Shown piece by piece: positions 8,586 through 17,966 of a stretch of DNA of 64,000 nt. The notes under the pieces are model-generated. The model did no database searches. It saw only the letters and a list, made by a program, of their open reading frames with translations, and was not told the origin of the DNA. Each line of letters begins with the position of its first letter. Position 1 is the first letter of the stretch. The stretch lies in contig NZ_JH947127.1 in the NCBI RefSeq assembly GCF_000302595.1, forward strand, positions 930,443-994,442, in the 5' to 3' direction. The position numbers and the translations under genes are program-made. The stretch comes from Pedobacter arcticus A12 (GTDB taxonomy: Bacteria; Bacteroidota; Bacteroidia; Sphingobacteriales; Sphingobacteriaceae).

Positions 8586-9531
8586 TTACCTTCATCATCA
8601 TAAAGATTTTTCTGCACTACTCAGCATCATTGAAGATGAAACTGGAATTAATGCTAATTTGGTAGAGAAAGACTATTGGATAATGCATGTTTTATATGGA
8701 TTAAAATCTCAAGGTTTTGATTTTGAATTAAAGGGTGGAACTTCGCTTTCTAAAGGATACGGTATTATTGACCGATTTTCAGAAGACATTGATATTCATA
8801 TCAAACCTCCAGTAAATTTTGGTATCAATGAAAATCCAAAAAACAATAAGCCAAATAACATTGAAGCGAGACGTAAGTTTTACGATTGGCTTGCAGAAAC
8901 GATTTCTTTTGACGGTATAATTTCTATTGAAAGAGACCATGCTTTTGATGACACAAAATACTATCGAAGTGGAGGAATAAGGCTTCATTTTAAGAGTTTA
9001 ACCGATCATATTGAAGGAGTAAAACAAGGGATTTTATTAGAAGCAGGATTTGACACAGTCACTCCTAATACAAAATTGACCATTAGCTCGTGGGCTTACG
9101 ACAAGGCAAAAGAGACGAACTCAATAGCGATAATTGACAATAGAGCTATTGATATTACTTGCTATCATCCGGGTTATACATTTGTAGAAAAACTTCAGAC
9201 CATTGCTACTAAATTTCGTCAGGAACAAAGCGGTGAAAAAAATCGTCCCAATTTTATGAGGCAATATTATGATGTTTATTGTCTTTTAGGTAATCAGAAA
9301 GTTTTAAATTTCATAGGTACAGGTGAATACCATGCCCATAAAACAGAAAGATTTCCGAAAATTGATCTTGAAATCCCTATTTCAGAAAATGAAGCTTTCT
9401 TACTTCATTCAGAAGTATTAACAAATGATTTTAAAAAACGCTACCAAGAAACATCAGGTTTATACTATAAAGGTCAGCCAAATTTTGAGGATTTATTGGC
9501 GAGAATAAGAGAGCACATCAACATGCTTTAA
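8575..9531 (+). CDS. AbiEii/AbiGii-family nucleotidyltransferase toxin
   Basis: This 318-residue protein is a probable toxin that transfers nucleotides to a cellular RNA target. The family motifs are intact: NLVEKDYWIMHVL near residue 28, FELKGGTSLSKGYG near residue 50 (the G-G-T-S nucleotide-binding turn) and FSEDIDIHI near residue 67 (metal-binding D-x-D). The second half has the usual KLQTIATKFRQEQ and MRQYYDVYCLL motifs. It starts inside the antitoxin gene. The pair may defend against phage or stabilise the accessory region. The toxin-antitoxin role comes from the family and was not shown here. Confidence 0.85.
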   Translation: MSTNYLHHHKDFSALLSIIEDETGINANLVEKDYWIMHVLYGLKSQGFDFELKGGTSLSKGYGIIDRFSEDIDIHIKPPVNFGINENPKNNKPNNIEARRKFYDWLAETISFDGIISIERDHAFDDTKYYRSGGIRLHFKSLTDHIEGVKQGILLEAGFDTVTPNTKLTISSWAYDKAKETNSIAIIDNRAIDITCYHPGYTFVEKLQTIATKFRQEQSGEKNRPNFMRQYYDVYCLLGNQKVLNFIGTGEYHAHKTERFPKIDLEIPISENEAFLLHSEVLTNDFKKRYQETSGLYYKGQPNFEDLLARIREHINML

Positions 9532-9755
9532 ATCAAACAGAACATTGTTTATAAATATAGTATGTTGTTTTGAATAGTCATTAGAAATTTAAATTACAAC
9601 GACAAAAACAAGCGTTGAACCTGAGTTCAACCCTACATCTACCTATGAAAAACATGGCCTCGGGGAGAGCAATATAATATAACAAATGATGAATTTTTTA
9701 TTTGTTTAAAAAACATCAAAAATTAATACCTTAGTTCAAACAATTAAAAAACAAC

Positions 9756-9929
9756 ATGGATAAATTTAAAGAATTGAAAACCTTAATTGAAGGTGCAGAA
9801 GCAGAGGCAACTGCTTTTTTTGACAAAGGAAACAAAGCAGCAGGTACACGTTTAAGAAATGCGATGCAACAAGCAAAAGTATTGGCGCAGGACATCCGCA
9901 ACGAAGTTACTGCTAAGAAAAACGGATAA
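9756..9929 (+). CDS. Small histone H1-like DNA-binding protein
   Basis: ATG 9756 starts a 57-residue basic protein, MDKFKELKTLIEGAEAEATA, then FFDKGNKAAGTRLRNAMQQA and KVLAQDIRNEVTAKKNG. This is the compact histone H1/Hc1-like family of Bacteroidota, with its typical F(Y)EKGN-AAGTR-R motif. It is likely an abundant nucleoid protein. A strong terminator follows 21 bp after the stop codon and a possible promoter lies upstream, so it is a single-gene unit. The protein is below the usual ORF length cut-off but the match to the family is good. Confidence 0.85.
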   Translation: MDKFKELKTLIEGAEAEATAFFDKGNKAAGTRLRNAMQQAKVLAQDIRNEVTAKKNG

Positions 9930-9950
9930 TTTAAAAAGCAAGGATTAGGG

Positions 9951-9990
9951 AACCCCGACTGGCTCACAAATCAGTCGGGGTTTGTTTTTT
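9951..9990 (+). terminator. Rho-independent terminator of the histone-like gene
   Basis: The arms AACCCCGACTG and CAGTCGGGGTT form an 11-bp GC-rich stem, followed by TTGTTTTTT. Confidence 0.9.
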
Positions 9991-10000
9991 AAATGCTTTT

Positions 10001-10471
10001 CTAAAACAGCATTCCTTCGTCTCCAAAGGAATAGTAACCTTCTGGCGTAATAATCAGATGATCCAAAACATCAATATCCAACAACTTCCCTCCTTCTTTA
10101 ATTTTCTTGGTTAAACTTATATCTGCTTGACTAGGTTTCAAGTTTCCGGATGGATGATTATGCGCTAATATAATTGCACTTGCACAAGCTTTTAATGCCG
10201 TTCCGAAAATCAATTTAGGGTCTGCGATGGTTCCTGAAACTCCTCCAGAAGAAACTTCAAACAATCCTATCACTCTGTTTGCTCTATTCAATAGTAAGAC
10301 TTTAAATTGTTCATACAATTCAATCGTATCTGTATTCCAGGTTTCTGAAAAAACTTTAAACACCTCTCTGGAGGAATTTAATTTAGGTCTTTCAGAATTT
10401 TTGATTTTTGAACTGTAACTGATACTGATCTCTGCTACTTGAAATGCTGATTGATTGATGCTAGCTTCCAT
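10001..10471 (-). CDS. radC: RadC-type JAB/MPN domain protein (short form)
   Basis: This 156-residue protein has the JAMM metal motif HNHPSGNLKPSQAD near residue 103, preceded by KACASAIILA and followed by VLDHLIITPEGYYSFGDEG. It lacks the N-terminal helix-hairpin-helix part of full-length RadC. Such short forms are common on Bacteroidota mobile elements and plasmids. Despite the name, a direct repair role is not established, and a metalloprotease-like or DNA-processing function is possible. It is transcribed toward the histone-like gene's terminator. Confidence 0.85.
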   Translation of the reverse strand: MEASINQSAFQVAEISISYSSKIKNSERPKLNSSREVFKVFSETWNTDTIELYEQFKVLLLNRANRVIGLFEVSSGGVSGTIADPKLIFGTALKACASAIILAHNHPSGNLKPSQADISLTKKIKEGGKLLDIDVLDHLIITPEGYYSFGDEGMLF

Positions 10472-11065
10472 AATAATTAAATTCTAAATGTTATTGAATG
10501 AATTATGGTGCATCGACAGCTCGCATAGCAGACAAAAGGAGGGTGGAGATTTCAAAAACGCGGAGGCTCCGCCCTTAGGTGGATACCCATTTTTTAAATA
10601 CGACCCTTGCGAAGCGAACCTGTGTCGGCTATGCGAGCTAAATTTGTAGCGTAATTGATGAATAATTCTCGAAATACTTTGGTTCGTACTGCCTAAACAA
10701 TCTTTAACTATCTGATTTTCATAGGGTACTGGGATGCAAGAAAAAACCTGTATCCCGACGGCTCTCGAATCCTGGCCACCTTTGTTTCAACAAATCGCTA
10801 AAACATTTAAAGTTTGAAACTTATGGAAAACATCTCTTGGACAACATTCGGAATTGGTACTACAGCTTATTTTTTTTGTTAAAAAGCCAAAAAACTTGGA
10901 CTGCGCCCTTTGCTACAACGGAAGTGCTTTTAATCTTTCATCTGTACCGCAAAGGCCAAGGGCGAATTTATCGGTAATGAAAGCTCCTACTTAAAACTGG
11001 AGTGTGTATATTCAAGAAAATAGTCGGACTTAGATTTAGGTTTTAAAAACTCGCTTAGCTTTCTG
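10472..11065. other. Gene-free stretch with a 12-bp inverted repeat and a possible conjugation-gene relic
   Basis: AGCTCGCATAGC at 10518-10529 recurs inverted at 10628-10639, around a GC-richer 98-bp spacer. At 10823-10882 a 19-codon frame (MENISWTTFGIGTTAYFFC) looks like the start of a small membrane protein of the sort found in conjugative elements, broken immediately. Nothing else is supported. Confidence 0.35.
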
Positions 11066-12226
11066 CTAAATTACTTCATCTTTTATAGGTAAAAAGCCTT
11101 TATCGCCGAGTTGCTTGATGATTGCCCGCAACAGGTAATTGTTATCAAAACGGAGTACGTATTTACGGGAGCCCTTGTTCTCTGGACTTAACATCTTTTT
11201 CTCTATCAGTTTCTTAATCTGTCGGGAGATTTCTGTATTGGCTTTATCCACAAAAAACTCTTTTACATCGGCAGCTTGTATTACCTGTTTTTCTACTACC
11301 TTTTTTAAAATCTGTGATTCGGTGCTGTTGATGTATTTTTGTGCTAAAGCATAAGTAATTGCGGGATTTAATATTTCTTTACGGAGATACTGATAATCTA
11401 AAAGCTTATCGATTTTTTCAATTTCTTCTTTTAAACCTTTTAAAACATACTCTACCCAAATCAGCATTCCTTCTTCTGTTCCGGTATCTGCGTGGGCTAA
11501 ATTATCGTAATAATCTTTTCTGCTGCTACAAAAAACTGCGGTTGGGTTTATAATGCGACCAACATTTACGTTAAAGCCTGCTTTTACCAGCATGGCATAA
11601 GTAAAAACGCGCACCGTTCTGCCGTTGCCATTACCAAATGGGTGTATCCAAACAAAACGATGATGCGCCAGCGCTGCTTTTAGTAAATCGTATTTTGAGC
11701 CATGATCGTAATTAATGAAATCAAAGAGTTCTCGCATATAGTTATCTACCATTATCCAATCTGGTGGAAGATGGGACGACTTAGCAATGATTAAATTGTT
11801 TTTACGGTAATTACCCGGAGTTTTATCGCCTTCTTCTTTTTCCGATAAACCATCTACTACCATTTGGTGCAGTTCGCTGATGAATTTGCTATTGATTACC
11901 GTATCCTGAATATGCTCTTCTATAAAAAGCATAGCGTTTTCTATATTTTGGATTTCTTGAATGCCCGAATTGGTTTTAGTTTGGGTATCTACTTTGGTTT
12001 CGATATACTCTGCAATGGTGGTATTATTGCCTTCTATACGGGCAGATTCTATACTTTCTAATAAATGGAAAATGTGTTTTAGTTGAAAAAACACCTGCGG
12101 ATGTGTAGAACCCTGTAAGGTTTTTTTACGAAGATAATCCAGTTCGATAATTAAGTCTGTGAGTTTAGAATCAAACGATGGCTGTACAAGTTTTAAGTCT
12201 TGATGTTTAAAGATAGGAGCTGACAT
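11066..12226 (-). CDS. Fic family protein (probable AMP-transferase)
   Basis: This 386-residue protein carries the complete Fic motif IHPFGNGNGRTVR near residue 195, including the catalytic His. It also has an N-terminal inhibitory helix of the S-x-x-x-E-G type (SARIEGN near residue 60). It is therefore a self-inhibited class II Fic, which in family members transfers AMP to Tyr/Ser/Thr of target proteins. The C-terminal ~100 residues (SQILKKVVEKQVIQAADVKEFF...EISRQIKKLIEKKMLSP) form a winged-helix domain, suggesting DNA binding and autoregulation. Four copies of an 11-bp repeat lie just upstream and are candidate binding sites. No antitoxin gene is adjacent. Confidence 0.88.
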   Translation of the reverse strand: MSAPIFKHQDLKLVQPSFDSKLTDLIIELDYLRKKTLQGSTHPQVFFQLKHIFHLLESIESARIEGNNTTIAEYIETKVDTQTKTNSGIQEIQNIENAMLFIEEHIQDTVINSKFISELHQMVVDGLSEKEEGDKTPGNYRKNNLIIAKSSHLPPDWIMVDNYMRELFDFINYDHGSKYDLLKAALAHHRFVWIHPFGNGNGRTVRVFTYAMLVKAGFNVNVGRIINPTAVFCSSRKDYYDNLAHADTGTEEGMLIWVEYVLKGLKEEIEKIDKLLDYQYLRKEILNPAITYALAQKYINSTESQILKKVVEKQVIQAADVKEFFVDKANTEISRQIKKLIEKKMLSPENKGSRKYVLRFDNNYLLRAIIKQLGDKGFLPIKDEVI

Positions 12227-12269
12227 AAGTGTAAAGTTTTATTTACAGATTTCTCCAAAAATGCGACAA

Positions 12270-12391
12270 ACAATTAACAAATGCAAATTCAACAATTAAC
12301 AATTTTTAATTGTTATCAATTGATAATTAGATATATAACATCTGAAATATAATACGAACAATTAACAAATCCACATAATAACAATTAACAA
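12270..12391. repeat. Four phased copies of an 11-bp repeat upstream of the Fic gene
   Basis: ACAATTAACAA occurs at 12270, 12292, 12358 and 12381, always in the same orientation. The start-to-start distances are 22, 66 and 23 bp, close to whole numbers of double-helix turns. The region is extremely AT-rich and also contains a partial inverted copy near 12305. This looks like a set of protein-binding sites or iterons. Confidence 0.6.
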
Positions 12392-12461
12392 TACTTAACA
12401 ACCCTTAATAATACTTAACTATAATAAAACTTAAAGATTGCAATGTAAAAAAACTTTTAGG

Positions 12462-13180
12462 TCAGTAGTTAAACAAGGGTTCAACCTCTGTCGCTTGCAG
12501 ATTCCTCCTCGTCCGCCAGCGGATCGATGACGTTAGGCAAATACCTGTTGCAACAAGGACTGGAACGTTTCTTCTGATGCTTGCATTTGAGCTTTTACTT
12601 TTTCTTTCTGTTCTTCTGTCCTGTACGATAATGATTCCTTCTGCTACTGACTCAAGCGCTGATTTTGTGTTTCTGGAAACTTCAATCCATTTGTAGGATT
12701 CTTTTTCAGAAATAGGTAAGGAGTTATATTTCTTCTCAAACTTTGAACTCAGTTTCAACGGACGATTCCAGACTTTTACATCTGAATAACCGTAAGGAAC
12801 ACAGCTAAGGGCATCAACGACAAGACTCGGATGAAGGGAAAATCCAAGCCCTTTCTCGCTCGAGGCATTGGTGGTGCCGATATGACTATCCTTTTTATTC
12901 TCTTTTGATGGCTAGAAAGATCGATTTCTGTAGTGTCATGAAGGCATACAACGTATTTACCCCTACACGCAGACTGGCAATTAATCAATATGTTCTCAAT
13001 AATAGCTTCTTCACTTACCCGATCATTCTGGAGAAACCGATAGAAACCTTTCGCTGAAGAATCGCTGTCGGTCAATTGGCGGATAGAGTGTACGCTTGTG
13101 CTGAATAAATCACTTAATATCTTATTCCCTCTAGATAATAATCGAATATCTTCCAGATTAGTAAATTCTCTCTTTTGCAT
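12462..13180 (-). pseudogene. IS4-family transposase remnant
   Basis: From ATG 13180 the N-terminal Tn5-like part is clear: LEDIRLLSRGNKILSDLF, ASTSVHSIRQLTDSDSSAKGFYRFLQNDRVSEE and the first catalytic Asp in VVCLHDTTEIDLSSHQKR. A frameshift follows near 12880. The homology resumes as LKLSSKFEKKYNSLPISEKESYKWIEVSRNT and ends about 12630. The rest of the transposase, with the other two catalytic acids, is missing. The last ~100 bp reads better in another frame and is not transposase-like. It is a dead insertion-sequence fragment. Confidence 0.75.
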
Positions 13181-13291
13181 CTACAACCAAATCTAAAAAT
13201 ATTAATTGTGTCCACACGATAGCTCCAGAGGGGGACAATTTGCTATCGTATTTTTCGGTCGGTTAGAGATAGCTTTGTTTTCTATTTTGCA

Positions 13292-13312
13292 AGGTGCATT
13301 AACGATTGAAGC
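13292..13312. repeat. Copy 2 of a dispersed 21-bp sequence
   Basis: GTGCATTAACGATTGAAGCGG differs at three positions from the copy near 3127. It lies beside the IS4 remnant and is followed by a GC-rich hairpin-prone stretch. Confidence 0.4.
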
Positions 13313-13574
13313 GGATACCGGCCCGTGGCTAATGCCTTGTGGCATATGAGCGTGTTAAATGCCCAAATCACTTTAAATAAACTGTTGCATTACGTTATTT
13401 ACTCGGTTGATGATGGGTATCATTTCGTTCATTTTTTGGCACTCGTAATGTGGGTTTTCTAACAGAAAAATAAACGCTTCGTAATATGAACCTAGAAAAA
13501 AAGGATTACTACATCTGGCAACTCGTCAACAATTTCTTGTTTATTAATTTTACTCCCGTTTTTTCCTAATAAAA

Positions 13575-13753
13575 GAAGATTATGGCGCATTTAGCAACGC
13601 AAAATCACAAATTGACAACGTAGTAAAGTATTTTGCTAAACAGCAAGAACATCATCAAAAAGAAAATTCAGGAAAGAATATGTAAAAACGTTGGAGGCTT
13701 TTGATGTGAATTATGATGAACGCTATATTTTCAATGATTTCGCCGATGGGTAA
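13575..13753 (+). pseudogene. IS200-like (Y1 transposase) C-terminal remnant
   Basis: The frame gives EDYGAFSNAKSQIDNVVKYF then AKQQEHHQKENS. After a one-base shift it continues FRKEYVKTLEAFDVNYDERYIF. This is the C-terminal signature of REP-associated/IS200-like Y1 transposases (GAFSxS...VxxYxxNQxEHHxK...DERYxF). The HUH catalytic half is absent. Flanking DNA from 13753 to 14160 shows only broken frames. Confidence 0.75.
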
Positions 13754-14166
13754 TAGGCAAGAATGAATGATGAATGCGTAAGCTCTACGGGGCAAACAAC
13801 AACGCATTCAATTTCAAAAGACGTAAAACCGCCAAAATGGCTACGATGTTGATGGCTTCATTCCAGTAGGAATATTTTTACTAAAAAAGGCAAAATTGAT
13901 TCTGGAACACCTCTACAGGATATTTGAAATAACTAGCATTTATACAAAAAAAATTAGATTTAGAGTTGATTGAAGGAAAGGAAAATTTGACCCCAGACAA
14001 AAATTACATGGAGTTGCTCCAGACAACGAATCATTCAACTTGATTCTGGTAAAGAGATAAACATTACGAACCTTTTTCAACAAAACTGCAATAGAAAAAC
14101 ACATTTCTTAACTATTTTTTTTTAGCCATCCCTTAACTTAGTATAAAAAATTATTCCTAAAAAGGC
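13754..14166. other. Degenerate stretch before the GH95-like gene
   Basis: Only short broken frames are visible, for example one around 13960-14020 reading DLELIEGKENLTPDKNYMELL. I cannot assign it. The last ~60 bp must contain the promoter of the GH95-like gene, but I see no convincing -7 element. Confidence 0.3.
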
Positions 14167-16458
14167 ATGAAAAAACATACATCATTTTTACTAGCTACCC
14201 TATTTGTCAGCATCGGAGCATACGCCCAAAAACCAGTTATTAAAAACACACTAAATTGGGGAAAAGAGATCAGCAAGCACAATCTCGTTTGGGAAGATTT
14301 GCCCTTGCAATGGAACGAGGGCGCATTTACTGGCAACGGACAATTGGGAATGATGGTGTACATCTCCCAAAAAGATAGCGCCGTGGTTTTTAGTATTGGC
14401 CGCAGCGACGTAACCGATCACCGTAAAGACCCCAACAGTAAAACTTCATTAAATACGCCTGACGCTAACGTAATATACGATTATTGCCGACTGCCCGTTG
14501 GCAAACTCTTGCTAAAACTTGGTGCCAAAATAATTTCCGGAACGATTACGCAAGATATTTGGAATGCCGAAATACGTGGCCAGCTACTTACAGAAGCCGG
14601 TGTCATTAGCTTCAGAGCGCTCACGCCACGAGATGCCGATGTGCAGTTAATTGAGGTAACGCAAGATTCCAAATTCACTGGAAAATACCAATGGAAGTTT
14701 GCTCCAGGCAGGGCGTGGTCGCCAAGGGCTTTAACCCGTTTAGACGATAAACAAAGTAAAACCTACGTGGGTAACGATGCGCCTGAACGTAGCCGCAAAA
14801 ATGGCTATAACGTCTGCAAGCAAACCCTAACCGCTGGTGGCGATTATGCCACGGTATATAAAGAGGTAAAAACTACGCCAACTAGCGGATTAATGTACAT
14901 TTCTACCGCTAACGAAGTACCTCAAGCAGGTGCATCGGTACCGTTGGCCATTAAAATCATTGCGCAAACAGAAAAGCGCACCTTACCAGTTGTGCTTAAA
15001 GCGCATCAAAATTGGTGGCACACCTTTTACCCAAAATCTTACATTGCGTTGCCAAACGCACAAATAGAAGATTTCTATTGGATACAATTATATAAAATGG
15101 CTACCGCCTCTAGACCTGGCGGACCAGCAGTTGATTTATTTGGTCCATACTATAAAACCTCGCAATGGCCGGGTATGTGGTGGAACCTCAATATCCAGCT
15201 CACCTACTACCCCGTTTACACCAGCAATCATTTAGAGTTGGGCGAAAATATGATGGACATTGTCGACGAAAATTTCAAAACCCTAATCAAAAAATACGGC
15301 GGAGTACGTTTAGGCGATTTGTGTTGGACAATGCACAATTATTGGCGACAATTGGCCTATGCCAACGACCAAAAAGGCTTGCAACAACGCTGGTTACCCA
15401 AAGCCATTGCCGTTTACGAAGAGTATAAAACGATGATGACGGCCGAAAACAACAAAATTGGCCTTAAGCCAATGCGCTCGCCAGAGTATAATGGCTCAAC
15501 CAATTTCCCTAACAACAACTACAACTTTGCAAATTTGAGATGGTTGTTAAACACGCTTATTAATGTTTGTGAACCTGCAAACATCAAGTCATCGGGAGTT
15601 GTCGAATGGAAAAAAATATTGAGCCAGTTGATGGATTACCCAACCGACCAAAATGGATTGATGATAAGTACCAACCAAAGTGTAGCCGCATCGCACCGCC
15701 ATTATTCGCACTTGGTGGGGCTTTATCCACTTTTTGTAATGCAACCCGATAATCCGAAAGACAGTTTGCTTATCGATAAATCGGTAAACCATTGGCTCAG
15801 CATTGAAAACGGGAAAGCTTTGGCTGGTTATTCGTTTACTGGCGCATCGTCATTAAATGCTGCCTTGGGTCGTGGCGATGATGCTCTTAAACAGCTTTTA
15901 AATTTATTAAACGGTGCACCAGCTATAGGCCAATTTTACGCTAATACATTTTACACCGAGAGTGGTGGAAAAAACGAAGTTATTGAAACGCCCTTAAGCG
16001 GAGCCGCATCAGTAAACGAAATACTTTTGCAAAGCTGGGGGGGTAAAATCCGTGTTTTTCCAGCGCTTCCTACCAGTTGGAAAAATGCTTCGTTCCATAA
16101 TTTATTGGCCGAAGGTGCCTACGAAGTGAGTTCAGTTATCCAAAATGGACAAGTACAATGGATTGCGGTAAAAAGCACCAGTGGTAATCCATTTATACTG
16201 AAAAACAGCCAGTTGGCCAATTGTAAAGTAATTGAAGCCACTGGAAAATACACCAGCAAAACCACTTCGCCAACCGAAACCGCTATCACCTTAGGCGCTG
16301 GCGAAACCATTTTCTTTAAACGCGACAAATATACCGAAACAGCTATTGTTCCGTCTAACAACCCAATGTATGAGCATCAATTTTATGGTGTAAAAAAAGG
16401 TCAGCAGTTAAAGAAAAATCAAGATTTTCAGGTATTCGATTTTTACGAAGCCAAATAA
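14167..16458 (+). CDS. Secreted GH95-like glycoside hydrolase
   Basis: This 763-residue protein has a clear signal peptide (MKKHTSFLLATLFVSIGAYAQ). An N-terminal beta domain starts with LPLQWNEGAFTGNGQLGMMVY, the counterpart of GH95 LPIGNGRLGAM. The (alpha/alpha)6 core has WWNLNIQLTYYPVY near residue 339, RSPEYN near 437, HRHYSHLVGLYPLF near 511 and a C-terminal VFPALPTSW. These align by eye with GH95 MNINLEMNYWP, TSPEN, HRHVSHLFGLYPG and LLPALPTDW. The general-base Asp of GH95 (D-A-N-F-G) appears here as IETPLSG, so specificity may differ from fucosidase. It stands alone, upstream of and convergent with the SusCD operon. Confidence 0.75.
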   Translation: MKKHTSFLLATLFVSIGAYAQKPVIKNTLNWGKEISKHNLVWEDLPLQWNEGAFTGNGQLGMMVYISQKDSAVVFSIGRSDVTDHRKDPNSKTSLNTPDANVIYDYCRLPVGKLLLKLGAKIISGTITQDIWNAEIRGQLLTEAGVISFRALTPRDADVQLIEVTQDSKFTGKYQWKFAPGRAWSPRALTRLDDKQSKTYVGNDAPERSRKNGYNVCKQTLTAGGDYATVYKEVKTTPTSGLMYISTANEVPQAGASVPLAIKIIAQTEKRTLPVVLKAHQNWWHTFYPKSYIALPNAQIEDFYWIQLYKMATASRPGGPAVDLFGPYYKTSQWPGMWWNLNIQLTYYPVYTSNHLELGENMMDIVDENFKTLIKKYGGVRLGDLCWTMHNYWRQLAYANDQKGLQQRWLPKAIAVYEEYKTMMTAENNKIGLKPMRSPEYNGSTNFPNNNYNFANLRWLLNTLINVCEPANIKSSGVVEWKKILSQLMDYPTDQNGLMISTNQSVAASHRHYSHLVGLYPLFVMQPDNPKDSLLIDKSVNHWLSIENGKALAGYSFTGASSLNAALGRGDDALKQLLNLLNGAPAIGQFYANTFYTESGGKNEVIETPLSGAASVNEILLQSWGGKIRVFPALPTSWKNASFHNLLAEGAYEVSSVIQNGQVQWIAVKSTSGNPFILKNSQLANCKVIEATGKYTSKTTSPTETAITLGAGETIFFKRDKYTETAIVPSNNPMYEHQFYGVKKGQQLKKNQDFQVFDFYEAK

Positions 16459-16560
16459 TTTTTCTTGGAAAAGCAGGGATTGCCAAGCTAATAATCGACA
16501 AACTTTTCTGCAGTATCTCTAGAACTCATATTTTGTTGATCTAATAACCATAAATATGAA

Positions 16561-16596
16561 AAAAGGGCTTACTGTTAAAAATAGCCCTTTACTTTA
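16561..16596. terminator. Terminator between convergent genes
   Basis: The arms AAAGGGCT and AGCCCTTT flank an 11-bp loop. T-runs follow best on the minus strand, so it probably serves the small minus-strand gene, and possibly both genes. Confidence 0.65.
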
Positions 16597-16676
16597 AAAA
16601 AGATAAGTCGGTTAGTAGTGAAAAAGATTACAGCTTTTCTGCGCAACCAGCTGTTCCTTTAAGAAAATGAAAGCAA

Positions 16677-17045
16677 TTATTTTTTATTTCTTTTCCTGCT
16701 TTCTGACCCGGTAAACTCTCGCCACCTGTTTTTCTGCTCCCGTGTAATAATTGTTATCAGCTTAGCATCCATTTCTCTTTTATAGGCCTTTATTTGCTCA
16801 GCTTTCTGCTCATCATTTAAAGTCTCGTCTTTTTTGATCGCTTTGTTACCGTTTGCATTTTCTTTCAGAAAGGCTAAAAACTTAACTTTTGTTTCTGCGT
16901 CAAGCTTCATTACATTGTTAATTACCGAGTCTATGCGCTCGTTTACGTTTTTTGTTTGCGCAAATGAAGCTGTAGCGGTTAACGCAAGCACAACAAGGGT
17001 TAATTTTAACTTTTTCAACATGATGTTTTTTATTTTGGTGTTCAA
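16677..17045 (-). CDS. Small secreted protein, Spy/CpxP-like in composition
   Basis: The frame encodes 122 residues. The better start is the internal ATG 17021, giving the signal peptide MLKKLKLTLVVLALTATASFAQ. The mature part is helical and highly charged, with LNDEQKAEQIKAYKREMDAK and IITREQKNRWREF, which recalls the L-T-x-x-Q repeats of Spy/CpxP periplasmic proteins. Function is not recognised. It lies between the GH95-like gene and the SusD operon and reads alone. Confidence 0.6.
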   Translation of the reverse strand: MNTKIKNIMLKKLKLTLVVLALTATASFAQTKNVNERIDSVINNVMKLDAETKVKFLAFLKENANGNKAIKKDETLNDEQKAEQIKAYKREMDAKLITIITREQKNRWREFTGSESRKRNKK

Positions 17046-17297
17046 ATTGCCAAAAGATTTTCAATTGACATTACGAATGTCTTTCAATATCCTTAAAACT
17101 TCTTTCAATTATGGTTAAAAGGATTTTAATTTTGTTGAAATCCAACTTAATTTAATGAGATAGCGTAATGCATAGCCTTGAAAGAGGACTCAGATCGGCA
17201 CTTGGCTCTTTGCATTTTCCTAACAGGTATCTCAATCGCTGATCATTTTGATATAAAGAAGATTACGTTTTACATATCCAGAAAATAATGAAAAGCA

Positions 17298-17335
17298 AAA
17301 TTGGGCACCTCATTCTTGTGAGATACCCAATTAAG
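17298..17335 (-). terminator. Probable terminator of the SusCD operon
   Basis: On the minus strand the arms ATTGGGTATCTCA and TGAGGTGCCCAAT pair with two G-U pairs and are followed by TTTGCTTTT. It lies just beyond the sulfatase remnant that follows susD. Confidence 0.55.
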
Positions 17336-17367
17336 CCAGTCTTATCGTCTTAAAATATTCGTCATTA

Positions 17368-17640
17368 TTATTTGAGGTAATCGTGAGCACTATCCAAATT
17401 AAAGCGCATTGCATTATTTGGCTTTGGTGTTTTATCAACCTCGCTAAAATAATGTTCACTATCCAAACTTTGGTATCTTCCCCAGTTTCTCGCGGATTAT
17501 TGTTTTTTTAGATAAGTAATTTATTTTATCCCGTAATTCCTTTTTGATTTTAGAATAGGTAGGAAGCTTAGTCAAATTATGCAGTTTATCAGGGTCCTTG
17601 GTCATATCGATAAGTTCTTATGAAGAACGTTTGTTTATTC
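17368..17640 (-). pseudogene. Sulfatase C-terminal remnant downstream of susD
   Basis: Read on the minus strand in three pieces separated by frameshifts: ELIDMTKDPDKLHNLTKLP, then NNPRETGEDTKVW, then DSEHYFSEVDKTPKPNNAMR and FNLDSAHDYLK followed by a stop. The intact sulfatase at 41469-42959 ends with the same pattern (DPDQLHNIANDPKF..DPRETGG..YFSEIDKTPKPS). The N-terminal ~400 residues, including the formylglycine site, are gone. It suggests the SusCD operon once ended with a heparan-type sulfatase. Confidence 0.85.
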
Positions 17641-17966
17641 CCACCCGCTCTTTTTAACCTCTTCACTACAATTAAACAGTTTTGAACAAACAAGCGCAGT
17701 TCATAAAAGTTAACCGTTTGGATAATTTGCTAAATAAAACTTCTAGATATGATGAAAATTAGAACAATTCTATTACAACAAATACAGCAATATCAATGAT
17801 CTGAAAATCGCATAAATGAGTCTTCTCAATAAGATAAAAGCAGGGAGAATTAAACTCGATCTAAAAGAGATAAGTTCGATAAAATATCGAACTTATCTCT
17901 TAAATAATTAATCTTAATTGGCTGAATTAAGAGTGCACATCACACCTATCATCCAAGTCTACTAGT
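17641..17966. other. Gene-free stretch after susD
   Basis: No coding signal is seen. A short inverted pair around 17856-17900 (AGAGATAAGTTCGAT and ATCGAACTTATCTCT) could form a strong 15-bp hairpin, probably a terminator or attenuator right after susD. Confidence 0.45.

Noticed and set aside
10518..10639. Miniature inverted-repeat element
   Set aside because: Arms are only 12 bp, no target duplication is visible and no second copy was seen in the window.
12530..12620. Tail of a restriction-modification specificity subunit (frame EEQKEKVKAQMQASEETFQS)
   Set aside because: About 27 residues are too few to assign, and no restriction genes are nearby.
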